From Spirillospora albida (GTDB taxonomy: Bacteria > Actinomycetota > Actinomycetes > Streptosporangiales > Streptosporangiaceae), in the NCBI RefSeq assembly GCF_000718255.1, contig NZ_JOFJ01000026.1:1-64000 (forward strand): 64,000 nucleotides of DNA, read 5' to 3'. Numbering within the stretch: position 1 is the first letter of the stretch; the number at the start of each line of letters is the position of its first letter. Positions 43,288 to 52,291 of this stretch are shown here, piece by piece. Position numbers and translations under genes: made by a program. The notes under the pieces were generated by a model. The model worked only from the letters and a program-made list of their open reading frames with translations, made no database searches and was not told the DNA's origin.

Positions 43288-44768
43288 CGGCGGGGCGTGT
43301 AGACCACGCCGCGGTCGGTGACGCGGGTCGCGGACGACCCGACGATGAGCAGGCACCGCATGTCGACCCGCTCGGGGTCGAGGTCGCCGAGCGTCGTCAC
43401 CGTGACGCTCTCCTCGGGGCCACCGACGTCGCGTCCGATGACGACGGGGGTGTCGGGGGAGCGGTGCTCCAGCAGCAGGTCGCGGGCCGCGGGGAGCTGC
43501 CACTTCCGGCGGCTGGACGACGGGTTGTAGAACGCCATGACCAGGTCGGCCTCCGCGGCGGCGGTGATGCGGCGCGCGACCGCCTCCCACGGCTTGAGGA
43601 TGTCCGACAGCGACAGCACGCAGAAGTCGTGCCCGAGGGGCGCGCCCGCCCTGCTCGCGACGGCCTGCGCGGCGGTCAGGCCGGGGACGACCCGCACCGG
43701 GACGTCGGCGAACTCCTCCTCGTCGGCGACCTCGAGGACGGCCGTCGCCATGGCGAACACCCCCGGGTCGCCGGAGGAGACGACCGCGACGCGCGCCCCG
43801 TCCCGCGCCAGCTTGAGGGCGTGCCGCGCGCGGTCGGCCTCGACCCGGTTCCCGGACACGTGGCGCCGCTGGCGCGCATTCGGCGGCACCCGGTCCACGT
43901 AGGGTCCGTAGCCGACGAGGTCGGTCGCGGCGGCGAGGGCGTCCTGCGCCTCCGGGGTCAGCCAGGGGCGTCCCGCCGGTCCGAGGCCGACGACCGCGAC
44001 GGAGCCCTCGCCGTCCGGGCGGGCCGGCGCGGGCGCGGTGAACGACGTGCCGGCGGGGCTCGTCAGCAGGGCGAGGGACATGTACGGGACGTCCGCCGGG
44101 TCGACCTCGCCCAGCGGCAGCACCCGTTCCGCGTCGGAGGCGGCGCGCTCCACGTAGTGCGCGTCCGCCAGCCGGCCGGCGTCGTCGAGGGCCTGCCTGA
44201 CCTTGGGGAACGTCCGGCCGAGCTTGAGGACGGCGGCGGCGTCGGTGTCCCGGAGCCGCCGCGCCAGCTCGTCGGCCGGCAGCGTCCCCGGCAGGACGGT
44301 CAGGACCTCGTCGCGCTCCACCAGCGGGAGCCCGGCGGCGGCCGACGCCGCGCTCAGCGACGTCACCCCCGGGACGACCTCCGTCGGGTAGTGGGGCGCC
44401 AGCCGCTTGTGGAGGTGCATGTACGACCCGTAGAACAGCGGATCGCCCTCGCTCAGCACGACGACCGTGCGGCCCGCGTCCAGGTGCTCGGCGAGGCGGG
44501 CGGCGCAGTCGGCGTAGAAGTCGTCCAGCGCGCCCTGGTAGCCGCCGGGATGGCCGGTCGTCTCCGTCGTCACGGGGTAGACGAGCGGTTCCTCGACCTG
44601 CCCCTCCCGCAGGTAGGGCGCGGCGATCCGGCGCGCGATGCTGCGGCCGTGGCGGGCGGAGTGGTACGCGACCACGTCCGCCTCCGCGATGAGCCGCGCG
44701 GTCTTCACCGTCACCAGTTCGGGGTCGCCGGGCCCGACGCCCACCCCGTACAGCCGTCCCGACATCAC
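43278..44768 (-). CDS. cobIJ: Bifunctional precorrin-2 C20-/precorrin-3B C17-methyltransferase, CobIJ
   Basis: Two SAM methyltransferases are fused in 496 residues. The CobI part (1-245) begins GRLYGVGVGPGDPELVTVKT and has VVLSEGDPLFYGSYMHL. The CobJ part (about 252-490) begins SVAVVGLGPAGRPWLTPEA and has VVSSGDPGVFAMATAVLEV and VMAFYNPSSSRRKWQL. The fusion is common in actinobacteria. It makes precorrin-3A from precorrin-2 and later contracts the ring toward precorrin-4. It begins inside the cobH stop, and cobH begins inside the cobG stop, so G-H-IJ form one transcript. Confidence 0.95.
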   Translation of the reverse strand: MMSGRLYGVGVGPGDPELVTVKTARLIAEADVVAYHSARHGRSIARRIAAPYLREGQVEEPLVYPVTTETTGHPGGYQGALDDFYADCAARLAEHLDAGRTVVVLSEGDPLFYGSYMHLHKRLAPHYPTEVVPGVTSLSAASAAAGLPLVERDEVLTVLPGTLPADELARRLRDTDAAAVLKLGRTFPKVRQALDDAGRLADAHYVERAASDAERVLPLGEVDPADVPYMSLALLTSPAGTSFTAPAPARPDGEGSVAVVGLGPAGRPWLTPEAQDALAAATDLVGYGPYVDRVPPNARQRRHVSGNRVEADRARHALKLARDGARVAVVSSGDPGVFAMATAVLEVADEEEFADVPVRVVPGLTAAQAVASRAGAPLGHDFCVLSLSDILKPWEAVARRITAAAEADLVMAFYNPSSSRRKWQLPAARDLLLEHRSPDTPVVIGRDVGGPEESVTVTTLGDLDPERVDMRCLLIVGSSATRVTDRGVVYTPRRYP

Positions 44769-45385
44769 TCCGCCTCACTCGCGATGGCGTTGACCGCCGC
44801 CGCCGTCATCGCGCTGCCGCCGCGCCGCCCCCGCACCACCAGGTGCGGCAGGTCGCTCGCGGCGAGCGCGTCCTTGGACTCCGCCGCCCCGATGAACCCG
44901 ACCGGGATCCCGAGCACCGCCGCCGGGCGCGGCGCGCCCGCCTCGACGAGCTCCAGCAGCCGGAACAGCGAGGTCGGCGCGTTCCCGATCGCGACGACGG
45001 CGCCGCCGAGGCGGTCCAGCCACCGGTCGAGCGCCGCCGCGCTGCGCGTGGTCCCGAGCCGTTCCGCCAGCTCCGGGACGCCGGGGTCGCCCAGCGTGCA
45101 CACGATCTCGTTGCCGGCGGGCAGCCGCCCGCGGGTGATGCCGGACGCGACCATCTGCGCGTCGCACAGCACGGGCGCGCCCGCCAGCAGCGCCGCCCGC
45201 GCCCGCTCCACCACCCCCGGCGCGTACGCCAGGTCCTTCACCAGGTCCGTCATCCCGCACGCGTGGATCATCCGGACGGCGACGCGCGCCACGTCCGGCG
45301 GCAGGCCCGCCAGATCCGTCTCGGCGCGGATGGTGGCGAACGACCGCCGGTAGATCTCGGCGCCGTCCCGCACGTAATCGATCAC
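44765..45385 (-). CDS. cobH: Precorrin-8X methylmutase, CobH
   Basis: CobH moves the C11 methyl to C12, converting precorrin-8X to hydrogenobyrinate. The 206-residue protein has YRRSFATIRAETDL, RMIHACGMTDLVKDLAYAPG with the catalytic His of the family, CDAQMVASGITRGRL and AVIAIGNAPTSLFRLLE-like text near 131-148. Length and motifs match CobH/CbiC. It is coupled to cobG upstream and cobIJ downstream by 4-base overlaps. Confidence 0.96.
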   Translation of the reverse strand: MIDYVRDGAEIYRRSFATIRAETDLAGLPPDVARVAVRMIHACGMTDLVKDLAYAPGVVERARAALLAGAPVLCDAQMVASGITRGRLPAGNEIVCTLGDPGVPELAERLGTTRSAAALDRWLDRLGGAVVAIGNAPTSLFRLLELVEAGAPRPAAVLGIPVGFIGAAESKDALAASDLPHLVVRGRRGGSAMTAAAVNAIASEAE

Positions 45386-46515
45386 TGCCGTTCCTCCGTC
45401 GCCGTTCCGGCCGTCCGCAGGACGACCGGGCCGCGGGGCGTCCCGCAGCGTCGTTCACAGCCCGCCCAGTGGACGGGGACGTCCGGTGGCCCGTCCAGCC
45501 CGGCCACCCAGGCCCGCGCCTCGGCCTGGACGTCGGCCCGCGACCTCGCGCAGCCGGGGCTGCCCGTGCACGCCGACACCCCGACCCACGGCGAGGACGC
45601 CTCGGTGGCGAACCCGGCCGCCGCCAGCCGCGCCGCGACGCCTCCCGCCTCGTCCCGCGCCAGGTCGCGCAGGACGACGCTCCGCCACGGGGTGAACCGC
45701 ACCTCGTCCGCGACGTCCGCGAGGGCCTCCAGCTGCGCGCCCGACATGCGGCCGAGCGGCGGGACGGCCTCCAGCGCGACCCGCCCGTCGCGCTGCTCGA
45801 TCACGCCGGCGCGCGGGGGCCGGGGGGCTGCGGGCGGGGTCTCCAGGAGGGTGCCGCCGAGGTGCCGGGCGACGCGCCCGGGACCGTCCGGGACCTCCGC
45901 GAGGCGCCATTCCGTGCCGCGGACGCCGAGGAACGCCCCGGCCGCCGCGAGCATGGCCGCCACCGGGTCCGGAACCGGCAGGTCCAGGTCCCGGCCCGCG
46001 AGCCTCAGCCCCGACGGTGTCGCGGTGACGTCCGCCTCCACCGGGGTGATGTCACCCGTGCCGTCGTCGAAGGCGAACAGGAACCGGCCCGGCAGGGCGG
46101 CGAGCGCCGGGTCGGCGCACAGCGCCTCGTCCAGGGCCGTGACCAGGCCGTCCGTGGCCAGGACGCCGTGCTCCCCCCGGCCTCCCAGAGGCGACGCGGC
46201 GATGTTGCGCACCCGCTCGTGGGCCGGTGACGGAAGCAGCCCGGCGGCCGCCGCGCGGCGCGCCAGCCCGGCCGGATCCCGCACGCCGCGCAGCTGCACG
46301 TTGGCGCGCGACGTGAGTTCGATCACGTCGGTGCCGAGCTCCCGCGCGGCGGCGCCGAGGACCCGCAGCCGCGCGGCGGTCAGCGCGCCGCCCGGGGTGC
46401 GGACGCGGGCGAGGGCGCCGTCGGCGGCGGTATGCGTCTGGAGGGTTCCGGGGCAGGCGTCGGCACGCGGCCGTCCCGCCGCGTTGACATTCGGCACGAG
46501 GAGGATGTTAACCAC
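45382..46515 (-). CDS. cobG: Precorrin-3B synthase (Fe-S, oxygen-dependent), CobG
   Basis: CobG hydroxylates precorrin-3A with oxygen in the aerobic pathway. The protein of about 377 residues resembles the nitrite/sulphite reductase fold. RADACPGTLQTHTAADGALARVRTPGG lies near the N-terminus (quoted segment PGTLQTHTAADGALARV is the key part). A C-terminal cluster, ACTGSPGCARS and WAGCERRCGTP, supplies the four cysteines of a 4Fe-4S centre. The start is uncertain: GTG 46515 or GTG 46497, neither with a clear Shine-Dalgarno. The first opens 40 bases upstream of the riboswitch, on the opposite strand. Confidence 0.9.
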   Translation of the reverse strand: MVNILLVPNVNAAGRPRADACPGTLQTHTAADGALARVRTPGGALTAARLRVLGAAARELGTDVIELTSRANVQLRGVRDPAGLARRAAAAGLLPSPAHERVRNIAASPLGGRGEHGVLATDGLVTALDEALCADPALAALPGRFLFAFDDGTGDITPVEADVTATPSGLRLAGRDLDLPVPDPVAAMLAAAGAFLGVRGTEWRLAEVPDGPGRVARHLGGTLLETPPAAPRPPRAGVIEQRDGRVALEAVPPLGRMSGAQLEALADVADEVRFTPWRSVVLRDLARDEAGGVAARLAAAGFATEASSPWVGVSACTGSPGCARSRADVQAEARAWVAGLDGPPDVPVHWAGCERRCGTPRGPVVLRTAGTATEERQ

Positions 46516-46518
46516 AGT

Positions 46519-46546
46519 TTGCGCCGGGGCCGCGCTGCCGTAGGCT
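46519..46546 (+). promoter_or_regulatory. Putative promoter of the cobN riboswitch transcript
   Basis: TTGCGC (46519-46524) and TAGGCT (46541-46546) are separated by 16 bases, just before the riboswitch begins. The match is moderate but correctly placed to initiate the regulated leader. Confidence 0.4.
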
Positions 46547-46554
46547 GCTCCCGA

Positions 46555-46710
46555 GGCGATGGCAAAGGGAGGAAGCCGGTGTGAATCCGGCGCGGTCCCG
46601 CCACTGTGACCGGGGAGCGAACCCCGCCGAAGGCCACTGTCCGGCCCGTTGAGGGCACGCGGGAAGGCCGGGGCGAGCGTCGATCCGGGAGCCAGGAGAC
46701 TCCTGCCGTC
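46555..46710 (+). ncRNA. Cobalamin riboswitch upstream of cobN
   Basis: The cobN leader shows the conserved elements in order: GGCAAAGGGAGGAAGCCGGT then GTGAATCC, CCCGCCACTGTGA, a second GCCACTGT, GGGAAGGCC, and the B12 box AGCCAGGAGACTCCTGCCG at about 46690-46708. Downstream, GGGG-GAGGA-CCCC pairing near 46726-46739 abuts the ribosome site GGGGAGGA (46741-46748), so the ligand probably blocks translation of cobN. Expected ligand: adenosylcobalamin. Confidence 0.95.
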
Positions 46711-46754
46711 GTGACACCCGCGACCGGGGCGAGGACCCCAGGGGAGGACCACCC

Positions 46755-49700
46755 GTGCCTGCTGACACGCCCGCTCGGACGCGCACCGTTCTGCTGCTCT
46801 CGACGTCCGACACCGATCTGCTGAGCGCCCGCGCGTCCGGGGCCGCGTACCGCCTGGGGAACCCCTCCCGCCTCACCGCGGGCGACCTGCCCGCGCTGGC
46901 CGAGGGCACCGACCTCGTCGTGGTGCGGCTGCTCGGCGGGCGCCGGGCCTGGGAGGACGGGCTCGACGCGCTCCTCGCCGGGCCGCGCCCCGTGGTGGTG
47001 CTCGGCGGCGAGCAGGCCCCGGACGCCGAGCTGATGGAGCTGTCGACCGTCAGCGGGGGCGTCTGCGCCGACGCGCACGCCTACCTCGCGCACGGCGGCC
47101 CCGCGAACCTGCGGGAGCTGCACGCGTTCCTGTCCGACACGGTGCTGCTCACCGGGTTCGGCTTCGCGCCGCCCGCGGCCACGCCGACATGGGGCCGGCT
47201 GGAGCGGGACGCGCGGCCCGTCCAGGGCCCCGTGATCGGCGTCCTGTACTACCGGGCGCACCACATGGCGGGGAACACCGGCTTCGTCGAGACGCTCTGC
47301 GCCGCCGTCGAGGACGCGGGCGGCCGGCCGCTGCCGGTGTTCTGCTCGTCGCTGCGCACCGCCGAGCCCGAGCTGCTCGCGACGCTGCGGGAGTGCGACG
47401 CGCTGGTCGTGACCGTCCTCGCGGCGGGCGGGTCGCGGCCGGCCACGGCCGGGGCCGGCGGCGACGACGAGGCGTGGGACGTGGGCGCCCTCGCCGAACT
47501 GGACGTCCCGATCCTGCAGGGGCTGTGCCTGACCACGAGCCGGGACGCCTGGGAGGGCAGCGACGACGGGCTGTCCCCCCTGGACGCCGCGTCGCAGGTC
47601 GCGATCCCCGAGTTCGACGGGCGCATCATCGCGGTCCCGTTCTCGTTCAAGGAGATCGACGCCGACGGCCTCACCGTCTACGCGGCCGACCCGGAGCGGG
47701 CGGCGCGCGTCGCGGGCATCGCCGTCCGGCACGGCCGGCTCCGGCACACCCCGCCCGGGGACCGCCGCGTCGTCGTGATGCTGTCGGCGTACCCGACGAA
47801 GCACTCGCGCGTCGGGAACGCGGTCGGGCTCGACACCCCGGCGAGCACGGTGACGCTCCTGTCCCGGCTCGCGGAGGCCGGATACGACCTCGGCGACGGC
47901 TTCCCCGGCGTCGCGGAGGGCGACGGCGACGCGCTCATCCACGCGCTCATCGCGGTGGGCGGCCAGGACGAGGACTGGCTCACCGAGGAGCAGCTCGCGG
48001 GCAACCCCGTCCGGATCTCCGCCGAGGCGTACGGGCGCTGGTTCGCCACCCTGCCCGCCGACCTGCGCGAGGCGATGGAGCGGCACTGGGGGCCGCCGCC
48101 CGGCGAGCTGTTCGTCCAGGACGGCGACATCGTCCTCGCCGCCCTGCGCGCCGGGAACGTGGTCGTCATGGTGCAGCCGCCGCGCGGCTTCGGGCAGAAC
48201 CCCATAGCGATCTACCACGACCCCGACCTGCCGCCCAGCCACCACTACCTCGCCGCGTACCGGTGGCTGTCGGACGAGTTCGGCGCGCACGCGATCGTGC
48301 ACGTCGGCAAGCACGGCAACCTCGAGTGGCTGCCCGGCAAGGCGGCGGGCATGTCGGCGTCCTGCGGCACCGACGCGGCGCTCGGCGACGTCCCGCTGAT
48401 CTACCCGTTCCTCGTCAACGACCCCGGCGAGGGGACGCAGGCGAAGCGGCGCGCGCACGCCGTCCTCGTCGACCACATGGTGCCGCCGATGGCGCGCGCC
48501 GAGACCTACGGCGACATCTCCCGGCTGGAGCAGCTCCTCGACGAGCACGCCACGATCGCCGCGATGGACCCGGCGAAGCTGCCCGCGATCCGCGCGCAGA
48601 TCTGGACGCTGATCCAGGCCGCGAAGCTCGACCACGACCTCGGGCTGGACGACCGTCCGCACGACACCGAGTTCGACGACTTCCTCCTGCACGTCGACGG
48701 CTGGCTGTGCGAGGTGAAGGACGCGCAGATCCGCGACGGCCTGCACGTCCTCGGCGCCGCCCCGGAAGGCCGCAACCGCGTCGACCTGGTCCTCGCGATG
48801 CTGCGGGCGCGGCAGATGTGGGCCGGCCGGGAGACGCTGCCCGGCCTGCGGGAGGCCCTCGGGCTCCGCGAGGACGGGTCCGCGGCCCTCGGCGAGGTCG
48901 ACGCCGCCGAGGCCGCCGCGCGCGACCTCGTCCAGGCGATGGAGGACGCGGGCTGGGCGGCGGACGCGGCGGCCCGCGCCGCCCTGCGGGTCCCGGCGGA
49001 GCGGCGCGACGCCGTCGAGGCGGTGCTCGCGTTCGCCGCGGCGGAGGTCGTCCCGCGCCTGGCCCGGACGACCGACGAGCTCGACCACGTCCTGCACGCC
49101 CTCGGCGGGGGATACGTCCCGGCGGGGCCGAGCGGGTCGCCGCTGCGGGGCCTCATCAACGTCCTGCCGACCGGCCGCAACTTCTACTCCGTGGACCCGC
49201 GCGCCGTCCCGAGCCGCCTCGCGTGGGAGACCGGGCAGGCGATGGCGGACTCGCTGCTCGAGCGCTACCGCGCCGACCACGGCGCGTGGCCGCGCTCGGT
49301 GGGCCTGTCGGTGTGGGGGACCAGCGCGATGCGCACGGCCGGGGACGACGTCGCGGAGGTCCTCGCGCTGCTCGGCGTCCGGCCCCGCTGGGACGAGGCG
49401 TCCCGCCGCGTCACCGCCCTCGACCCGGTCCCGGTCGCGGAGCTTGGCCGCCCCCGCGTCGACGTGACGGTCCGCATCAGCGGCTTCTTCCGGGACGCGT
49501 TCCCGCACGTCGTCGCGATGCTGGACGACGCCGTCCGGCTCGTCGCCGGCCTGGACGAACCCGACGAGGACAACTACGTCCGCGCCCACGTCCGGGCCGA
49601 CGAGGCGCGGCACGGGGACGGGCGGCGCGCCACCCTCCGCGTCTTCGGGTCCGCGCCCGGCGCGTACGGGGCGGGCCTGCTGCCGCTCATCGACAGCCGC

Positions 49701-50363
49701 AACTGGCGGGACGACGCCGACCTCGCCGAGGTCTACGCCGTCTGGGGCGGCCACGCCTACGGCCGCGACCTCGACGGCGTCCCGGCCCGCGCCGACATGG
49801 AGAGCGCCTACCGGCGGATCGCGGTCGCCGCGAAGAACATCGACACCCGCGAGCACGACATCGCCGACTCCGACGACTACTTCCAGTACCACGGCGGGAT
49901 GGTCGCGACCGTCCGCGCTTTGACCGGGAAGGCGCCCGAGGCGTACGTCGGCGACAGCACCCGGCCGGACGCGGTCCGCACCCGCACGCTCTCGGAGGAG
50001 ACCTCGCGGATCTTCCGGGCCCGGGTCGTCAACCCGAACTGGCTCGCGGCGATGCGGCGGCACGGCTACAAGGGCGCGTTCGAGCTGGCCGCGACCGTCG
50101 ACTACCTCTTCGGCTACGACGCCACGACCGGCGTGATGGCCGACTGGATGTACGACAAGCTCACCGAGACCTACGTCCTGGACGAGGAGAACCGCTCCTT
50201 CATGGCGAAGTCGAACCCGTGGGCGCTGCACGGCATCGCCGAGCGGCTCCTGGAGGCGGCCGAGCGCGGCATGTGGGAGCACCCCGACCCCGCGGTCCTG
50301 CGGGGCCTCCAGGAGGTCTACCTCAAGACGGAGGGCGACCTGGAGGACGACACCAGCCGCTGA
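46755..50363 (+). CDS. cobN: Aerobic cobaltochelatase subunit CobN
   Basis: CobN is the large subunit of the ATP-dependent chelatase that puts cobalt into hydrogenobyrinic acid a,c-diamide. The 1202-residue protein includes VVMLSAYPTKHSRVGNAVGL, the CobN/BchH signature HVGKHGNLEWLPGKAAGMS, IYPFLVNDPGEGTQAKRRAH, and a C-terminal part with SVWGTSAMRTAGDDVAEV. GTG 46755 lies 7 bases after GGGGAGGA and is gated by the riboswitch. Its last 46 bases overlap the convergent cobB. CobS/CobT partners are absent from the window; the ChlI/ChlD-like protein nearby may replace them. Confidence 0.96.
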   Translation: MPADTPARTRTVLLLSTSDTDLLSARASGAAYRLGNPSRLTAGDLPALAEGTDLVVVRLLGGRRAWEDGLDALLAGPRPVVVLGGEQAPDAELMELSTVSGGVCADAHAYLAHGGPANLRELHAFLSDTVLLTGFGFAPPAATPTWGRLERDARPVQGPVIGVLYYRAHHMAGNTGFVETLCAAVEDAGGRPLPVFCSSLRTAEPELLATLRECDALVVTVLAAGGSRPATAGAGGDDEAWDVGALAELDVPILQGLCLTTSRDAWEGSDDGLSPLDAASQVAIPEFDGRIIAVPFSFKEIDADGLTVYAADPERAARVAGIAVRHGRLRHTPPGDRRVVVMLSAYPTKHSRVGNAVGLDTPASTVTLLSRLAEAGYDLGDGFPGVAEGDGDALIHALIAVGGQDEDWLTEEQLAGNPVRISAEAYGRWFATLPADLREAMERHWGPPPGELFVQDGDIVLAALRAGNVVVMVQPPRGFGQNPIAIYHDPDLPPSHHYLAAYRWLSDEFGAHAIVHVGKHGNLEWLPGKAAGMSASCGTDAALGDVPLIYPFLVNDPGEGTQAKRRAHAVLVDHMVPPMARAETYGDISRLEQLLDEHATIAAMDPAKLPAIRAQIWTLIQAAKLDHDLGLDDRPHDTEFDDFLLHVDGWLCEVKDAQIRDGLHVLGAAPEGRNRVDLVLAMLRARQMWAGRETLPGLREALGLREDGSAALGEVDAAEAAARDLVQAMEDAGWAADAAARAALRVPAERRDAVEAVLAFAAAEVVPRLARTTDELDHVLHALGGGYVPAGPSGSPLRGLINVLPTGRNFYSVDPRAVPSRLAWETGQAMADSLLERYRADHGAWPRSVGLSVWGTSAMRTAGDDVAEVLALLGVRPRWDEASRRVTALDPVPVAELGRPRVDVTVRISGFFRDAFPHVVAMLDDAVRLVAGLDEPDEDNYVRAHVRADEARHGDGRRATLRVFGSAPGAYGAGLLPLIDSRNWRDDADLAEVYAVWGGHAYGRDLDGVPARADMESAYRRIAVAAKNIDTREHDIADSDDYFQYHGGMVATVRALTGKAPEAYVGDSTRPDAVRTRTLSEETSRIFRARVVNPNWLAAMRRHGYKGAFELAATVDYLFGYDATTGVMADWMYDKLTETYVLDEENRSFMAKSNPWALHGIAERLLEAAERGMWEHPDPAVLRGLQEVYLKTEGDLEDDTSR

Positions 50364-51691
50364 GCGGCCTCCGGGTACCCGGCCCAGTGCAGGTGCAGAT
50401 AGGACGCGGCGACGTGCGCGTCGCCGTACCCGTCGGCGCCGTCCCGCCACCGGAACAGGGGCGGGCCGCCGCCGTCGAGGGCCGTCCGATGGAACTCGTG
50501 ACCCTGGAATCGTTCGCCCGGACGGGTCAAGGGTGACGAATCGACGGCCACGGCATCCCGGTAGCCGAGGGTGAGGCGGGACGTCATGCGGGCCCGCCCC
50601 GGGACCCGCCCGCACATCTTCCGGCCGTCCAGCTCCTCGCAGAGATAGAGGAGCCCCGCGCACTCGGCCGCGATCGGCCCGCCGAACGCCGCGACCTCCG
50701 CCCGCAGCCGCTCGTTCGCGGCCAGTTCGGCGGCGTGCACCTCCGGGAACCCGCCGCCGATCACGAGCGCCGCCGCCCCCTCGGGCAGCGCCTCGTCGCG
50801 CAGCGGATCGAACACCGCCACGTCGGCCCCCGCCGCCCGCAGCAACTCGACGTGCTCCGCGTAGGAGAAGGTGAACGCAGGCCCCCCGGCGACCGCCACC
50901 ACAGGCCGGGCGGGCACCGGCGCGGCGTCCTCGGCCCGGCCGTCCCCGATGCCCCGGACGCGCTCGATCTCCGCCGCCGCGTCCCAGGACGGGCCGGGCA
51001 GCGGGGGAGCGGTCGACGCGAGGCGCAGCAGGGCGTCCAGGTCGCACGAGCGGGCGATCAGGGCGCCGAGGCGCTCGACGGCCGCGACCGCGTCCGCCTC
51101 CCGCTCCGCCGCCGGGATCAGCCCGAGATGCCGCGACGGCGTCACCACCGCGTCGTCGCGGCGCAGCGCCCCCAGCACCGGCACGCCGGTCGCCTCCAGC
51201 GCGGACCGGCACAGCTCCTCGTGCCGCTGCGACCCCACCCGGTTCAGGATGACGCCGCCGAGCCGCACGCCCGGCTCGAACGTCGCGAAGCCGTGCACCA
51301 GCGCGGCGACCGACCGGCTCTGCCGCGCCGCGTCCACCACCAGCACCACCGGCGCCGCGAGCAGCGCCGCGATGTGCGCGGTGGACGCGAAGCCGGTGTC
51401 GCCGCGCCCGTCGAACAGCCCCATCACGCCCTCGACCACGGCGACGTCGCACCCGGCGGCGCCATGCCGGAGCAGCGGCGCGATCCGGTCCTCGCCGGTC
51501 AGCCAGGGATCGAGGTTGCGGCCGGGGCGGCCGGCGGCCAGCGCGTGGTAGCCGGGGTCGATGTAGTCGGGCCCGACCTTGTGCGGGGACACGGCCAGGC
51601 CGCGCGCCCGCAGCGCGGCGATGAGGCCCGTCGCGACCGTCGTCTTCCCGCAGCCCGACGACGGCGCGGCGACGACGAGGCGGGGGATCAC
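50318..51691 (-). CDS. cobB: Cobyrinic/hydrogenobyrinic acid a,c-diamide synthase, CobB
   Basis: CobB amidates the a and c side chains with glutamine and ATP. The 457-residue protein starts IPRLVVAAPSSGCGKTTVAT with a P-loop. It continues with KVGPDYIDPGYHALAAGR and VVEGVMGLFDGRGD. It ends in a glutaminase domain with PIAAECAGLLYLCEEL (catalytic Cys) and FQGHEFHRTAL. GTG 51691 overlaps the stop of cobO. Its C-terminus is encoded antisense to the end of cobN, a 46-base convergent overlap. Confidence 0.95.
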   Translation of the reverse strand: MIPRLVVAAPSSGCGKTTVATGLIAALRARGLAVSPHKVGPDYIDPGYHALAAGRPGRNLDPWLTGEDRIAPLLRHGAAGCDVAVVEGVMGLFDGRGDTGFASTAHIAALLAAPVVLVVDAARQSRSVAALVHGFATFEPGVRLGGVILNRVGSQRHEELCRSALEATGVPVLGALRRDDAVVTPSRHLGLIPAAEREADAVAAVERLGALIARSCDLDALLRLASTAPPLPGPSWDAAAEIERVRGIGDGRAEDAAPVPARPVVAVAGGPAFTFSYAEHVELLRAAGADVAVFDPLRDEALPEGAAALVIGGGFPEVHAAELAANERLRAEVAAFGGPIAAECAGLLYLCEELDGRKMCGRVPGRARMTSRLTLGYRDAVAVDSSPLTRPGERFQGHEFHRTALDGGGPPLFRWRDGADGYGDAHVAASYLHLHWAGYPEAAQRLVSSSRSPSVLR

Positions 51692-52290
51692 CACTCGATG
51701 CCCCGCTGCCCCTTCTGCCCCGCGTCCATCGGGTGCTTCACCTTGCCCATCTCGGTGACCAGGTCGGCGGCCTCGATCAGCCGTCGCGGCGCGTCCCGGC
51801 CGGTGACGACGACGTGCTGGGAGCCCGGACGGGACGCCAGCGTCGCGACGACGTCGTCCAGGTCGAGCCATCCCCACTTGATCGGGTAGGTGAACTCGTC
51901 CAGCACGTAGAAGCGGTACGTCTCGGCGGCGAGGTCGCGCTTGATCTGCTCCCAGCCCTCGCGGGCGTCGGCGGCGTGGTCCTCCTCGGAACCGGGCCGC
52001 TGGATCCACGACCAGCCCTCGCCCATCTTGTGCCAGGCGACCGGGCCGCCCTCGCCGCTCGCGCCGAGGACCCGCAGCGCACGCTCCTCGCCGATGCGCC
52101 ACTTCGCCGACTTGACGAACTGGAACACGCCGACCGGCCAGCCCTGGTTCCAGGCGCGCAGCGCCATCCCGAACGCGGCGGTCGACTTGCCCTTCCCGGG
52201 CCCGGTGTGGACGATCAGCAGCGGCCGGGTGCGGCGCTGCCGGGTGGTCAGGCCGTCGTCGGGGACGGAGACCGGCTGTCCCTGGGGCAT
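51688..52290 (-). CDS. cobO: Cob(I)yrinic acid a,c-diamide adenosyltransferase, CobO
   Basis: CobO attaches the adenosyl ligand to the corrin cobalt. The 200-residue protein has the P-loop HTGPGKGKSTAAFGMALRAW (G30-T37), KSAKWRIGEERAL, VLDEFTYPIKWGWLD and VVVTGRDAPRRLIEAADLVTEM, matching CobO/BtuR. Its ATG comes 1 base after the chelatase gene, and its stop overlaps the cobB start, so cbtB-cbtA-chelatase-cobO-cobB form one operon. Confidence 0.96.
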   Translation of the reverse strand: MPQGQPVSVPDDGLTTRQRRTRPLLIVHTGPGKGKSTAAFGMALRAWNQGWPVGVFQFVKSAKWRIGEERALRVLGASGEGGPVAWHKMGEGWSWIQRPGSEEDHAADAREGWEQIKRDLAAETYRFYVLDEFTYPIKWGWLDLDDVVATLASRPGSQHVVVTGRDAPRRLIEAADLVTEMGKVKHPMDAGQKGQRGIEW

Positions 52291-52291
52291 G

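Noticed and set aside
46380..51452. A 1690-codon minus-strand open frame antisense to cobN.
   Set aside because: It is a shadow of the cobN codon pattern: low-complexity Asp/Arg/Val text and no domain.
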